DNA from: Membranipora membranacea
Taxonomy: Eukaryota > Bryozoa > Gymnolaemata > Cheilostomatida > Membraniporidae
Direction of reading: 5' to 3'
DNA: 64,000 bases
NCBI GenBank assembly: GCA_914767715.1
Contig: OU612067.1
Span: 29,920,162-29,984,161, forward strand
Below the pieces are notes generated by a model, which was not told where the DNA came from, searched no databases, and saw only the letters and a program-made list of their open reading frames with translations. Positions 1 to 11,698 of the stretch are shown here, piece by piece (within the stretch, counting starts at the first letter, position 1; each line of letters starts with the position of its first letter). Made by a program: the position numbers and the translations under genes.

Positions 1-2807
1 TATATAATTGTACAACTTTTCCAACAATGGTATTTGCAAACGCAGGAGGCTTTACCTGGACATTGTGCATATAGTTCCCAAGTTGCCGGATTTTGTACAG
101 TAAAGATTCACGCTGCTTCCCTGTTGATGATATAGCTTGTTTTACCAGCTCTTTGTCAGTGTGATGTCGGAGAATGTGCCTTGTCACTTTGCTCTGAATT
201 ATTTTACTGCAGTAGAAACAGTGATCAGTCTTTTCGTAATTTCTTTTCCCACCTGGCTTGTTTGTATAAACCGGAACGGTAACTAAACAAAAGCAAATAG
301 CCACAAGTCAAACAAAATGACATATATAGCCATGCATTTATTTCTTCTACAATATGATCATGATTTAAAAACTCAAGCATGCACTATCAAAATTCTACAT
401 TTAGTCGCTAGAATCATCCATCGCTTGCATTGTGATATTCTCGCACTAGTAACACAGTCTGCAACACGGGTAAATTCAAAATATTTTATGAGAAAAGGCA
501 GACCTACCTGATTTTAGTTGAGTTTTGTATGCAGAGTACAGCACCTTGGTTTCATCTTCATCTACCAAAGCCGATAGAAATATGTCAAAACTACAGCCAC
601 CTTGAAACACTAATAACATCGAATGGTGAAACTGTTTCAAGCCCATGAATCAATATTATAAAGTTGCTTGTAAGGCCTAAACCCATTGTTGCACATTTGC
701 ACAAAATTCTCAAATCAGAAATGAAGTACCCCCTAGCTACACAATTAAGATCAAATACAACAATGCAGCACGCTTTAAACTCATTCTGCGACAGAAAATT
801 GGGTTACAAATCATACCAATGTGCAATAGCCGTGCCTGACTCAAACCAATATACTCACCAACAGCATCACCAACTGGGCTTACTGCAGCTGCTTCATCTA
901 TGTGGGTATCTACCTCTCTCACACTTTTAGCATAGTCTTTGTCTGATGAGCTATTATCTGCATTTTCGAACAAGCATCGACAGAGTAAACTTTGAATCGA
1001 ACAAATAAGTCTATAGTTTAAGAAGAATGGATGTTTATAAGTATATTATCATCATTGCAAATCTAAACAATCAATGAGTCGGCCGATCAATGTATCCAAA
1101 GACCTTATAGCATTTTGAACACTTTGCACCAACAAAATCAGTGACACATGTATATGAAATAATATTGCAGGCCTGGAATCGTTATTGCAAATTTGTACAA
1201 ATTTCTCATAACAGAAATCAAGTACCCCTCAGCTGAACAATTAATATCACACGCCGTAGTACACCTTTTAAACTCATCCTGCTACATAGGCTTGGGTTAC
1301 AAATCATACCAAAGTACAATAACCATGCCTGGCTCAAACTAATCTACTCACCAACTGCATCACCAACTCCCGGGCTTACTGCATCTGCTCCATCTATGTC
1401 ATCACCAGCTCCCAGGCTTACTCCAGCTGCTCCATCTATGTCATCACAAGCTTTAAATCGAAGAAATAAGTCTAAATTTTAAGACAAATCGATGTTTATA
1501 AGTTATCATCATTGCTAATCTGAGCAGTCAATGGGACGACCAATCAATGTATGTAAAGACCCCATAGCATTCTGAACACAGAAACCTTTGAACCAACAAA
1601 ATGAGTGGCTCATGTATATGAAATATATTGCAGGCCAGGAATCGTTATTGCAAATTTGTACAAATGTCTCAGAACAGAAATCAAGGTCCCCACTGCTATG
1701 CAATTAATATTACATGCAGTCACGGTGCACCTTTCAAACTCAAACTGCGCTACATAGTCTTGGGTTACAAATCATACCAAAGTACAATAACAGTGCTTGG
1801 CTCAAACCAATCTACTCACCAACTGCATCACCAACTCCCGGGTTTACTGCAGCTGCTCCATCTATGTCATCACCAGCTCCTGGGGTTAATGCAGCTACTC
1901 CATCTATGTCGTTATCTACCTCTCTTGAACTACATGTATTAGCATAGTCTTTGTCTATTGAGCTATTATCTGAATTTTCGAACAAACAACAACAGCCTGC
2001 AAAACTGCCCACAAGTGGATCTTTATGAACATTAATTAATAATAGCATAATATATCAATGGATAAGCCAGTCAATGAATATAGAGACCCGTAGCTTGGAA
2101 AATATTGACTTGACACACTATTAAAAATACAGAATGGGGAGAGAAAGTGTAATTAATTGAACCAGTTTGACAAAAAGACTATCCTGTCTTCAAAATCGGT
2201 GCTTCGCATATCTTCCGCTCAACATGCAACCAAAGATCCAATACTAATGCCTTGACAGAACCAAACATCTTCTTTGTCCAAACTCGAGCATTTCATGGCA
2301 ATAACATCAATAATCTCAAATGGCAAAATTGGATGTAGGTTTATCTACTGTTTACGAAAACAGAACAAGTAAATGTTTGAGCGAACAAACAAAAAATACC
2401 TTTGATTTGCATCTATACAAAACACATACAAGTGGATGGAGTACTACCAAAATGTGTAAATAGGGTGCTGCGTACTTGATCAAATTTGATGACCAGATTG
2501 TAGGCTACGTCAAAAGTATAATGGTTGCTATAAAATGAACAAAAAAGTCGAAAACACATGCAATATGGATACAATGATTTTAAATAGTGATGAGCAGCAG
2601 ATTTATTTGCTATCATACCTGTATTTGGAATGGCTTCAGGCAACGCCTGTGGTTGTCTGAGGTGTACTCAACTGTAACTTTATTTCTCTCCCAACTTATT
2701 ACTTTTGCTGCGTACCATCTCTCATCTGGGGGATACAGGGCAGTGATGGGTGTTCCTTTTTGTATGTCTGCAAACTCACCCGAGATTTTCCTTTTCCTCC
2801 GACCCAT
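1..2807 (-). CDS. Tudor-like / C2H2 zinc-finger protein, multi-exon, 3' end off the window
   Basis: Seven exons were placed on the minus strand: 2619-2807, 2224-2344, 1820-1969, 1352-1450, 859-957, 508-600 and 282 down to 56 or beyond. All have AG/GT borders and their phases agree throughout. The start Met at 2807 follows two in-frame TAA codons. Exon 1 (63 codons) begins MGRRKRKIS and holds a Tudor-like barrel (ITALYPPDERWYAAKVISW, then VTVEYTSDN). Exons 3-5 are three acidic copies of a DDIDGAAAVxPGxGDAVG module. The last exon carries a C2H2 finger (HCFYC, then RHILRHH) followed by a KIRQLGNYMHN motif. In other invertebrate proteins I associate that finger plus GN-x-x-HN pair with recombinase-like or transposon-derived genes; this is recalled resemblance, not a search result. 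A donor is possible at position 56, but the frame stays open to position 1. The role is unknown; chromatin or DNA binding is inferred. Confidence 0.6.
672..2098. repeat. Three tandem genomic duplications, about 465-495 bp each
   Basis: Three diverged copies start near 672, 1166 and 1629. Each contains the same order of landmarks: a GCAGGCCTGGAATCGTTATTG-like start, TTGGGTTACAAATCATACCA, an exon, and a TATCATCATTGC-like segment followed by AATGTAT-AAAGACC. Each copy carries one exon of the minus-strand Tudor/zinc-finger gene together with its flanking intron. The duplication unit is therefore exon plus intron, and it preserves splice signals. Copies 2 and 3 resemble each other most closely. 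Confidence 0.85.
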
Positions 2808-4539
2808 GTCTATTACGAACTCTTATTAGATAGGATGTGCAGTTAAATGTTTAGGCGTAGTACATTATGGAAAGAATGTGATTAACAAGCATAGGATTTG
2901 TAAGTTGTCAGTAACTATGAGTACAAAATACTATTATCATCAACCATTGTAAACAGGTTTATCGTTGAATTATTAGGCTCAATTCATTTACACAAGCAAT
3001 TTTCTAAACTGTATACATCCCAAAATATGTAACTCAAATGATTTCATAGATGAGGGGTCCTGTTTTCTGTCCTGATCCTCAGATTCCTGAATGCAGAAGA
3101 ATGAGGGCAGTAGTGCACAAAACTAGTGAATTTTCTCAGCTAGCAGCATTGACAATATCTGAGTGACACGCATCAGGGAACACAATCCATTATCTAAGTA
3201 GAGCTGCATTCAGACCCTAATACCGATCTGAACATGGGTGATAATGGGAATGTTATGTCTCCAAAACAGTTACGTTGTCAAGCACTAACCCAGAGGCAGG
3301 CGTATATATTATGGCTATAATTCCTGAACTGTGTGACTCGGTGCTGCGCACATTACAGCCAAGTTATGCACATATGTTTGGGCCAAGACCAAAATGGGTT
3401 GGTGAGTTTGGGTTTACGCTTTTTGTTTTGGGTTGCGTGCTATGTCGAAGTGTTTCTGAGCCAAGGTTATTCCATCCAATGACTAAAGGCGGCATCACTA
3501 ATTCCACTTGGAAATCATTTTACAAACACATATGGGCATGATGTTGCTTGTCCGTACTGAGTTAATAATGCCAAGAACATGTTGCTATAGGCAGATAGAT
3601 TGGTTTTCGAATAATAACATTAGGATCAGCAGCACTGCAAAGCGCATCTGATGATTGATGCATTTGTGTCTAAATCGTGCAAGGAACAAAGTGATCTCTT
3701 AGATGACTGACACACACTGTAAGCTATTTTCTCAAACACTAAAAATCTTTGCAAAGCTGATAAAGATTGCAGCAAGGATGAAATATAATCTGTTGGGTTA
3801 AACGTTAAATCTTCATCCATGGAAACCCATTTAGTTTATAAGAGGATTTTCGTGAACTTCCTTGGTTTTTATGACTATGTTTACCCCGCAAACCAACTAC
3901 TATGGGTAATAATTATGTGTTTACTCTGGTACCTATGGGACGGAAATCCTGTGACCCCGCAGGGTTTAAGAGAAACACATATCCAAATTGGTCGTTTTTG
4001 TGGGTTGGAGTTGTCTTCTTAAAATATAATTTTAAATTATGAAGTTATTAGACATAGGGTTAGGAGCAATCCCAGTAGGCTCTAGGGCTGCCATAAACAA
4101 CTTTATAAGTGTGGGGTTTATTTCTGCCCCCACAAAAAATTACTTAGTTGGGGAAATATATACCATACCGTCCCATAAAAGCGTGGTTATAAATCTATTT
4201 ATAACATCCAAATTTAGAAGGAGTACATCATTACGCATCAGATATCAAAAGTTGACCAGTAAAACAGGTTTATCAGCCTATTTCTCTTATTTCTCTTTAT
4301 TTGCAGAATAAGTCAGAGCGGTAAAAAACTGAGACTGTGATAACTACATGAGTCCTGTGCTTATTATTCAAAGGACGCCACCAATGAGGGAAATGGTTTT
4401 TATATTTTGAATGGAGGGAGACAGAATTTTGGAGCACCAATATCTAGGTATCTTCTGGACTATACCTAGAATTCAATAAGCACACATTTAAATGTTTCTA
4501 ATTTTTATAAGAGGAGAAGTCAAAACAAATCAGAAACTA
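2808..4539. other. No supported gene
   Basis: This is AT-rich sequence between the 5' end of the Tudor/zinc-finger gene and the last exon of the Ig/FN3 gene. A minus-strand reading frame beginning MDEDLTFNPTDY at 3820 could be a first exon, but it has no convincing donor and no recognisable domain, so I do not call it. Stretches near 3800-4200 read like old repeat sequence. No RNA gene was seen. Confidence 0.4.
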
Positions 4540-7500
4540 CTACTCTGTTGGCAAGACGTTATTTATTGAGTATTCAAATATTGAGTAGACTGTATAATTA
4601 TAACTTGCTGAAAAGTCAGTGTCATTATATCCTGGTTGTAATATTCTACCATTCTGTAGCTCCCACTCCACGATGTCTGCTATGGGAGATTCTCTTTTAA
4701 TCTCAGCGATAATTCTATATAACCCATCTTCGTATATATGAGATCCTACAAAAGTAAATAAAAAAATCACAATGAGGAGACAAAATACTATTTCAGCTGA
4801 TGTGAACATATGCAATGTCTCTACAAACAAACCTAAAATTGAAAATGTATTATTGTGGAGATTGTAATATCTCATGATCATGCACTCTCCGGACACAGGA
4901 TGCTATCTGATAAGGGCAAAAGTTCAGGAGCCATAGATAATTGTAGTGTAGTCACACAAGCAATAACTGAACATGGAACAAAATGAGGATAATGAAAAAT
5001 ATACAAACCTCTGATTGTTGCTGTCGGAACGTTTTGTGATACCACAGGATGAGTTGTGTAGATTGCAGGGATGGAAAACATGTGGCTCTGTGACCATCTA
5101 GGTCTTGTTCCGTTATACATCGCTGTAAACTCATATTTCTGCGGGATTGATATCCTCCCTTTGAGAATATGTAGGGAATAGCTTACAGCTCCTTCTCGTT
5201 TATTCGATGGCTACAAAGTGAGCTAAATCAAGTTAACAGATTTTTCATTCTCATTCAACACAGATTTAAAAAATACACTCATTTACTCAAAACTCCATCA
5301 GATAACCTAAATTATAAAATTGTAAGAATGTTTTACCCTCTACATTGATAAACACTGTGATTGTCCAAATGTTTAAGAAAAGGTTACTGCAACACTGTCA
5401 TTTTTTGGTTCAGTCTTATTGGTTGTTGAATCTTAGATAATATCTTTTTGTCTTTTTTGGCCATAAATTCTCTTGCTTCTTCATACTAAATTACTACAGG
5501 CCTATAGCCCTGACGCCAATTATTATGAAATATCTAGAGCACCAAAAACAATTTCACACCTGATGAATTTAATACATTCTTCACCAGATTTGAAAAGCCC
5601 CATTCCAACAACCCCCTTACCTATGATATACCAACTGAAACTGCCGCGCCTTTTGAAATCTCGGAGGATAGCGTTCTGAAACAACTGAAGTCTCTCAATC
5701 CCAGGAAAGGTGCTGGGCCCGATGGCATAATTCCTAAAGTGATGATATTATGTTGCTATCAACTCGCTCCAGCTATCACCAGATTATTCAACTCCTCCAT
5801 ATCAGCCAAGACAACTCCAACACTGTGGAAATCCGCTATTATAAAACCACTACCTAAAGTAAAAAATCCACAAGAACTGAAACAATATAGACCCATCGCT
5901 TTAACCAGCTGCCTGTGCAAGATCATGGAACGCCTCATTAAACAATATTTTATCTCTCATACGCCTTTGGACAGTCATCAATTAGCATATAGATCAGACT
6001 TCTCTACACAAGATGCCATTCTCTGCTTGACTACCACAGAAACCACTTTCATAGACAAACTAGCCACCAATTATGCAAGATGCTTATTTCTAGACTTTTC
6101 GTCAGCCTTCAATACAATCAATGTCTCCAGTCTCATATCACAACTCCAGCACCTCGACTCTGCAGTCACTGAGTGGATATCTAGCTTTCTCAGTGACAGA
6201 GTACAAAGAACTATGGTAGACGGCAATCTATCTCGACCCATCAAGACAAACACTGGTACACCTCAAGGCTCCGTTTTAAGTCCTCTTTTGTTTTCCATAT
6301 ATACGGACCGGATTACATCTGAATTGAGCAATGTTACCATAATCAAGTATGCTGATGACACCTGTATCATTGGCTGCATTTCCAATCAACAAGATCTAGA
6401 CTCATACTTTAACGAGATAGACAGGATTTCTAAGCAATGTTCTGATTATGATCTTTTATTAAATGCCAGCAAAACTCAGGAAATATTATTCTCTACTCAA
6501 CGAACTAAGCCCCATACCCCTCCTATTGTTTTAAATGGTGAAAGCATTACTATGTGTGACGAAGCCACTTATCTTGGTATTATGTTAGATCAAAAGCTGC
6601 GCTTTGAAGAACACATTCAGTCTGTTGTGAGTAAAGCTGAGCAGCGAATGTATATTGTCAGGAATTTTGTACATCTTAGCACCATACCCCTTGCCACTAT
6701 GTTATTTAAAAGTTTTATTGTTTCCCTACTCACTTATTGTTTACCAGTATTATACACTACTATTTTTGCTTAAGACAAGAAACGTTTGAGCAAGTTTTTT
6801 GATCAGGCCTCAAAGCTCAAACTCCAAGTAGATGATCTCGACAGCCTTATGACTAAGCGTACCAAAACACTTGCCCTCCGATATATCCATGACGATGACC
6901 ACTTTATGAACAACTTTCTTGCTAAATGCCCCTCAGGCAGGTATCGAACAATTTAACACAGAAGTGCCCTTGGTAAAGACTGTTTTTTGAGGCATGCTAT
7001 CCATATTTTAAATGATATTCTCTTTTAATCATCCATCAGTGTTTAATCTTATTTTTCCTTGTATGTGCTGGCTTCTTTTCAGTATGAACACCCTTATCTC
7101 GCAACATATTATTTTATGTTAGTGATAGAATACTATCAATCAATCAATCAATCAATCATATCAGAGGGCGCCTAGTTTGTAAACTTAAAATGGATGAGTA
7201 TCAGTCTGCATACAAGAAAATTCGTAGCATGAAAGACACCTGCATAGCCTTAAATTTATGCCAGAATTCTATTTGTAGAATTTTCCTCTGCATTTAACGT
7301 GATATATTAGCCAGTCGATTGATGGTATTAGGTTTCCCTGATTTCTTGGTGAAATAAGTCATGTCCCCTTTACTGATAGAAAACAACATGTGAAGGTCAA
7401 TGACTTTAAATCTTCAGTTTTAACTAGTAATACTGGGGCTCCTCAAAGCTGTGTCTTATCACTCTTTCTCTTTTCTGTGTATACGAATAATGTAAAAGCC

Positions 7501-8437
7501 AATCACCCTAGTATATAATACTATGAATATGCTGATGATATGGCTATTTTAGGGTTGCTGAATCATACAATTTTTGATAATTTTTATTTTCAAGCGATCT
7601 CTGATTGTTCTACTTGGTGCAAGCAGAGTAACCTGATTTTAAACATCAACAAAACCAAGGCGATGGTTAATGGTATGAGTAGATGTTTCTCTATAGAGTC
7701 AACTGCTTTTATTGATAATAAGGAGATAGAGAAAGTCGCCAGTTTGAAATATCTGGGAATCTATTTTAGCGATGACTTGAAACAGTACATGAACTCTGAT
7801 GAAATTTTTAAAAAGGTCAAATCAACATTTGATGTTTTTAATATATTAAAATCATTGGTCCGTCCCTCAAACAGTGTCATTATTTTATTCAATCACCCAT
7901 ACTTCCTGTTTTTCTTTACAATTCTGAAATGCAGTTCTACTCAAGCACAGAGGGAGATAGACATTTGCTTTTAAGACCTTTTGAACATGCCAGCTTTATC
8001 AGTAATATCGAGAGTATTATCCACCAAAGAGTAGTAAAAACTGCTGAGAACTTTTTGAACGGTCAGAATCATATTCTTAACCATTGTTATATTTGTGGTA
8101 GACGATCTTTTATCAGTGTAAAAACAAGAACAGCTAGATACCATGATAGTTTTATACCCACTAGTATGCGATTTTGCTACATGCTACATGGCATTATTAA
8201 ATGCAGCCAGAATACCCTATTACACAATTACAAACATTGACATGCTCAAATGACTCACATCTTCTATACTAGTTCTGTAATTTGAGGTGTTTACAGCACC
8301 GGTTGCAGAGATTTTGTTGCCATGGGGAGTTATCCAAGAAACATCATTGGCAGCAGGAAAAGCTTCTCTAACATTGACAACTAGCTCCACGCTGCCATCA
8401 GCCTGGTCGATCATTAAAGCAAAATGATTATATGCAC
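4540..8437 (-). CDS. Ig/FN3-type extracellular protein, 3' exons
   Basis: Three minus-strand exons join in phase. Exon 8259-8437 (AG acceptor, GTGAGT donor, enters in phase 1) encodes an Ig-like strand pattern with VELVVNVREAFPAANDVSW. Exon 5009-5210 encodes an FN3-like segment (AVSYSLHILKG, then YEFTAMYNG). Exon 4540-4745 ends in TAG and contains EWELQNG and a SYNYTVYSIFEYS stretch that also looks FN3-like. The two-base and one-base phase remainders match at each join. No transmembrane segment was found, so the product is either secreted or continues through a donor at the apparent stop (ACAGA|GTAGTA). Upstream exons were not found. The intron 5211-8258 contains two plus-strand LINE fragments. 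Sponge-type adhesion molecules and receptors often combine Ig and FN3 domains; the specific family is not identified. Confidence 0.5.
5480..7160 (+). mobile_element. 5'-truncated LINE, reverse transcriptase region
   Basis: A long open frame at 5739-6773 encodes reverse transcriptase blocks in order: QYRPIALTSCLCKIMERL, LFLDFSSAFNTIN, TGTPQGSVLSPLLFSIYTD, KYADDTCIIG with the YADD catalytic motif, and YLGIMLDQKLRF. The frame upstream (NPRKGAGPDGI, about 5695-5725) and downstream of the TAA near 6772 (LRYIHDDDHFMNNFLAKCP) continues the protein, so the copy is cut by a stop and by 5' loss. No endonuclease is present. The element ends in a CAAT/ATCA microsatellite tail at about 7134-7158. It lies opposite to and inside an intron of the Ig/FN3 gene. 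It is probably of the CR1/Jockey group; the clade is not certain. Confidence 0.85.
7168..8240 (+). mobile_element. Second LINE fragment, decayed reverse transcriptase
   Basis: It starts immediately after the tail of the previous LINE, with LVCKLKMDEYQSAYKK, a recognisable 5' reverse-transcriptase block. It continues with NTGAPQSCVLSLFLFSVYTN near 7430-7490, then YEYADDMAI near 7522-7545 and LKYLGIYFSDDLK near 7747. A C-terminal segment (EGDRHLLLRPFEHA, then CYICGRRSF) lies in another frame at 7929-8240. Several stops and frame changes make it a dead copy. It differs in sequence from the LINE beside it, so this is a second family. Confidence 0.7.
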
Positions 8438-8789
8438 CTAAAATAATAAAAAGTTTAGTGCACGATTTTATTGTATCCTGTTTGGGGTATTCAGTTGGAG
8501 GTCCTGACATCTCTTTTACGAAAACCAAATCTGTTTCAACAAGCCTAATTACTAAGAAAAACATGCACTCACTGTACTACCTAACATACATTAGAGCAGA
8601 GGAATTCTCATAGTCTGTCTTTACCTCAAACTTAGCTCAAGCTTAGACTGCTTCAGTACTGGTCACATCAGTAATAATATGCATCCGAACACTCAAGCAT
8701 GTAACAGATACTGCACAACTCTCCTGACTTACCCTAAGATGCAGAGAGTAGCATAAGAAGGAGGGTGATATATGCCGAACTCCTATTAT

Positions 8790-9005
8790 AGCTCCGGTGT
8801 AGTATTGTAAACTGTCCCCCGTGCGAAAACAACCCCAGGACACTTTACAATATTGTAAACTGTCCCGGGGACACTTTGCAATAAAAACAGGCCTATTGTA
8901 AACTGTCCCCCCCCCCCTATTGTAAACTGTCCCCCCCTATTGTACACTGTCCCCCCCTATTGTAAACTGTCCCCCTATTGTGAACTGTCCCCCCTATTTA
9001 TGACT
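8790..9005 (+). repeat. Minisatellite, TATTGTAAACTGTCCCCC units
   Basis: Units of about 17-22 bases built on TATTGTAAACTGTCCC with a variable C run (3 to 13 C) repeat from 8794, densely so at 8892-9005. Some units differ (TGTACACTG, TGTGAACTG). The opposite strand has repeated G runs. Confidence 0.85.
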
Positions 9006-9897
9006 GTCCATTTCAAGGGCCCAGCTGTTTATCATCATTCTAAATGGGTCAGATCATCTAACTGGAGCAAACCATGATGTTCTGGCTGCCACTATGATGG
9101 CCCAAGCTGTACAATTGGATGGTGGTGGTATCTCACTGACATTATGAATGAGTGTATAAAGCCTCTTTTTCATAATATGGTACTCTGTAGATCTATTTTT
9201 CGCAAACACTAGTTGTTATTTGAAGCTCCTATGATTAAGAGATGTATGGTTTGCGAAGAACGGTGCACTAAGCCAACAGTGAATAGATGTGTAGATACCA
9301 CATCACAGAACACACATACTTTCATTGCAGGTTCATGAGCCGCCCATAAACAACCACCCCATTCATTCATCATAGAATCAACCCTCATCAAGCATTTGTC
9401 TGTGAGTGATTACTGTAAGTCACAAGTGTGACACCGAGACATGAAAAATTTTAAACTTACATATTGTGAGCCCTGGTATTGTACTGTGAAAGATTGCTTA
9501 AGCCGCGCGAAAACAACCATCTCCCACATTAGCTTATATGAACTGTATGTGCAAAAATTGCTTTCGGAACCTTATGTTATTTTATAGCAAATGTATTAAT
9601 GTCATAAGGATGTTACTTGTTGATTTTCAGATGGATGAATTGCAATTTAATGAAAGTAACAGGTTTTTTGCATTCATAGTAGCTCTATGGCCCGCGCAAA
9701 AACAACCCCCCCCCCCCCCCATATCTATCTAGAAATATGCTGCTTTTCATTTGTTGTTAGTGTGAGTCCTGAAAAAGTTTCTACTACAATTTGTTTAGCA
9801 GCTATTATCTTTGTTAACGGTCCTTTGTAGGTAAAGATAAAGGAACAAAAAACTTCCAGTTGAACAGATTTAAAGAATTCAAAAGACAATGTAAAAC

Positions 9898-9931
9898 ATG
9901 CGTTCTAGAAACTTGGGTTTCTAGAACGCAT
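9898..9931. repeat. Perfect 15-bp stem hairpin with 4-base loop
   Basis: Left arm ATGCGTTCTAGAAAC at 9898-9912, loop TTGG, right arm the exact reverse complement at 9917-9931. It lies in otherwise gene-free DNA. It resembles the TCTAGAAT palindromes inside the U2-like repeat units 1.2 kb away. Confidence 0.8.
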
Positions 9932-11021
9932 TTGATTTCAGATATTGTCGGTATCAACCTTATTTCATTATTTTGGTTCAAAGCATTTAAAGAGAAAGGT
10001 TCCTAAGCGTTTAAGATATTATAGTGGTAGCTTAGTAACCTAGCCTCTCACCATGAATGACTATATCAAATTAATAGGAAATAGCCTGTTGGTGCATCTA
10101 CTGGTCAGGGTGAAGGGACTGCTGGATTTCGGCCTTTGTCCCCTTTTTAGGAATGAGGCCGTATTTAGTATTTAGCATTTACTTGGTGTTGGACAATATA
10201 ACAATAGTGTTTGTTAGGCTAAATATGTGAATGTGTTGAAGAAAACGCTGCCTTTTTCAAAGCTCAAACAAGTTGTGGACTTATTTTATAAGAGAGCTGT
10301 ATAGATTTATCGAGCAGTGCTGTAATTACAATCAAGTGAGGATCGACTTTGTTGGGCCTCTTTTTTCAAAGTAGGGTAGGAGGGAGAGGCCAGTCCGGCT
10401 GTCTGTGCATGCCTTCTTGGCTCCAGTTCTTTCAGGAATCCTTTCTCTGCAAGATCTCAGGCCTCTATTTCTTCCATAAATTGCCAATATCTATGTCAAT
10501 ATTATATACACCTAACCCATCATGGTTTTCGCTATGAGTTCAGTGTGCCAATGGATATTAAGCACTCGTTACATGTGATGACATGGATTGGTGAGTCAGC
10601 AGTGGATAACTAACATGATGTATCCCTTTATTAAGTACTCACTTTGATGCTGTTATTTTGTATCACATATTATTCTCCGTATTCCATCATAACTTTTGAG
10701 CAATCGGGTGAAATGTACCTGACATTTGTCTTCTTTTCACATTCATCCTTCTTGGTTCACTTTTGTAGTTATCTGACCCTGTTGAGCAGTGGTAAACTCC
10801 GTGACATCTGCTCTGTTGATCTGTTGGGTTTGGGATCAAAACCATCTTGCATAATAAATTTTGATCCTAATTTTATCTGCGCTATATTAAAGAAAATATG
10901 TTCAGCTCCGACTTTGATTCAGCTTGCCGCGATCAATAACACTATTTAAGGAATTTTTTTGTTTCATTGACTTGAAAAATTGGTCGGGCAAAGTGCATAT
11001 GGCCCTACCTATGTAATCAAC

Positions 11022-11698
11022 ACTGTCGCTTGTCGTTTCTCGGCCTATTGGCTAATATCAAAGTGTCACTGCCAATGGCCGATTAGTGCTAGTTCAGTTT
11101 TGGCAGCTTGCTGCACACTCATGATTAGGAGGTCCTCTATGGCCTCACCTCTAGGATGCATTCTAGATTTCTAGAATGTATCACATTCTCAGTATGAGGA
11201 TTAGGGCACCTTGCGTCCCTCTCTAGGGGCAGCCCAATCTTCTGTTTCTTAGCAAACAGCAACACAGTCGCTTGTCGATCAGTGCCAGTTTAGTTTTGGC
11301 AGCTTGCTGCACATCTATGATTAGGAGGTCCACCATGGCCTCACCTCTAGGACGCATTCTAGTTTTCTAGGATGTATCAAATTCTCAGTATGAGGATTAG
11401 GGCACCTTGCGTCCCTCTTTAGGGGCAGCCCAATCTTCTGTTTCTTAGCAAACAGCAACACTGTCGCTTCTCGGCCTATTGGCTAAGATCAAAGTGTCAC
11501 TGCCAATGGCCGATTAGTGCCAGTTCAGTTTTGGCAGCTTTCAGCACACTTATGATTAGGAGGTCCTCTATGGCCTCACCTCTAGGATGCATTCTAGTTT
11601 TCTAGGATGTATCACATTCTCAGGATGAGGATTTAGGGCACCTTGCGTCCATATTTAGGGGCAGCCCAATCATCTGTTTCTTACTAAACAGCAACACG
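11022..11698 (+). repeat. Three tandem units with a U2 snRNA-like 5' head
   Basis: Units lie at about 11022-11260, 11261-11458 and 11459-11698. The third begins TCGCTTCTCGGCC-TA-TTGGCTAAGATCAA, which matches the conserved 5' end of spliceosomal U2 snRNA as I know it, apart from two bases (TA for TT). The first unit has the same head with a short insertion. The middle unit has lost about 40 bases of it. After the head, all units share an unrelated body (GGCAGCTTGCTGCACA, GATTAGGAGGTC, GGCCTCACCTCTAGGA, GGCACCTTGCGTCC) and end in TTTCTTAGCAAACAGCAACA. A working U2 gene would continue with the branch-site pairing region and Sm site; these do not, so they are U2-derived repeats, probably SINE-like. 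Confidence 0.75.

Larger units (their letters stand above)
8438..11021. other. Gene-poor stretch with simple repeats
   Basis: Apart from the poly-C minisatellite at 8790-9005 and a perfect hairpin at 9898-9931, I see no coding exon here. A motif of the form GYGCRAAAACAACC recurs at about 8820, 9503 and 9690, in the last two cases beside CCCC-rich runs. It is probably a piece of a dispersed repeat. Splice-site pairs and domain-like frames were looked for on both strands and not found. Confidence 0.4.

Noticed and set aside
11459-11698. Functional U2 snRNA gene
   Set aside because: Only about 30 bases match U2. The branch-site pairing region and Sm site are absent, and the unit is tandemly repeated with an unrelated body.
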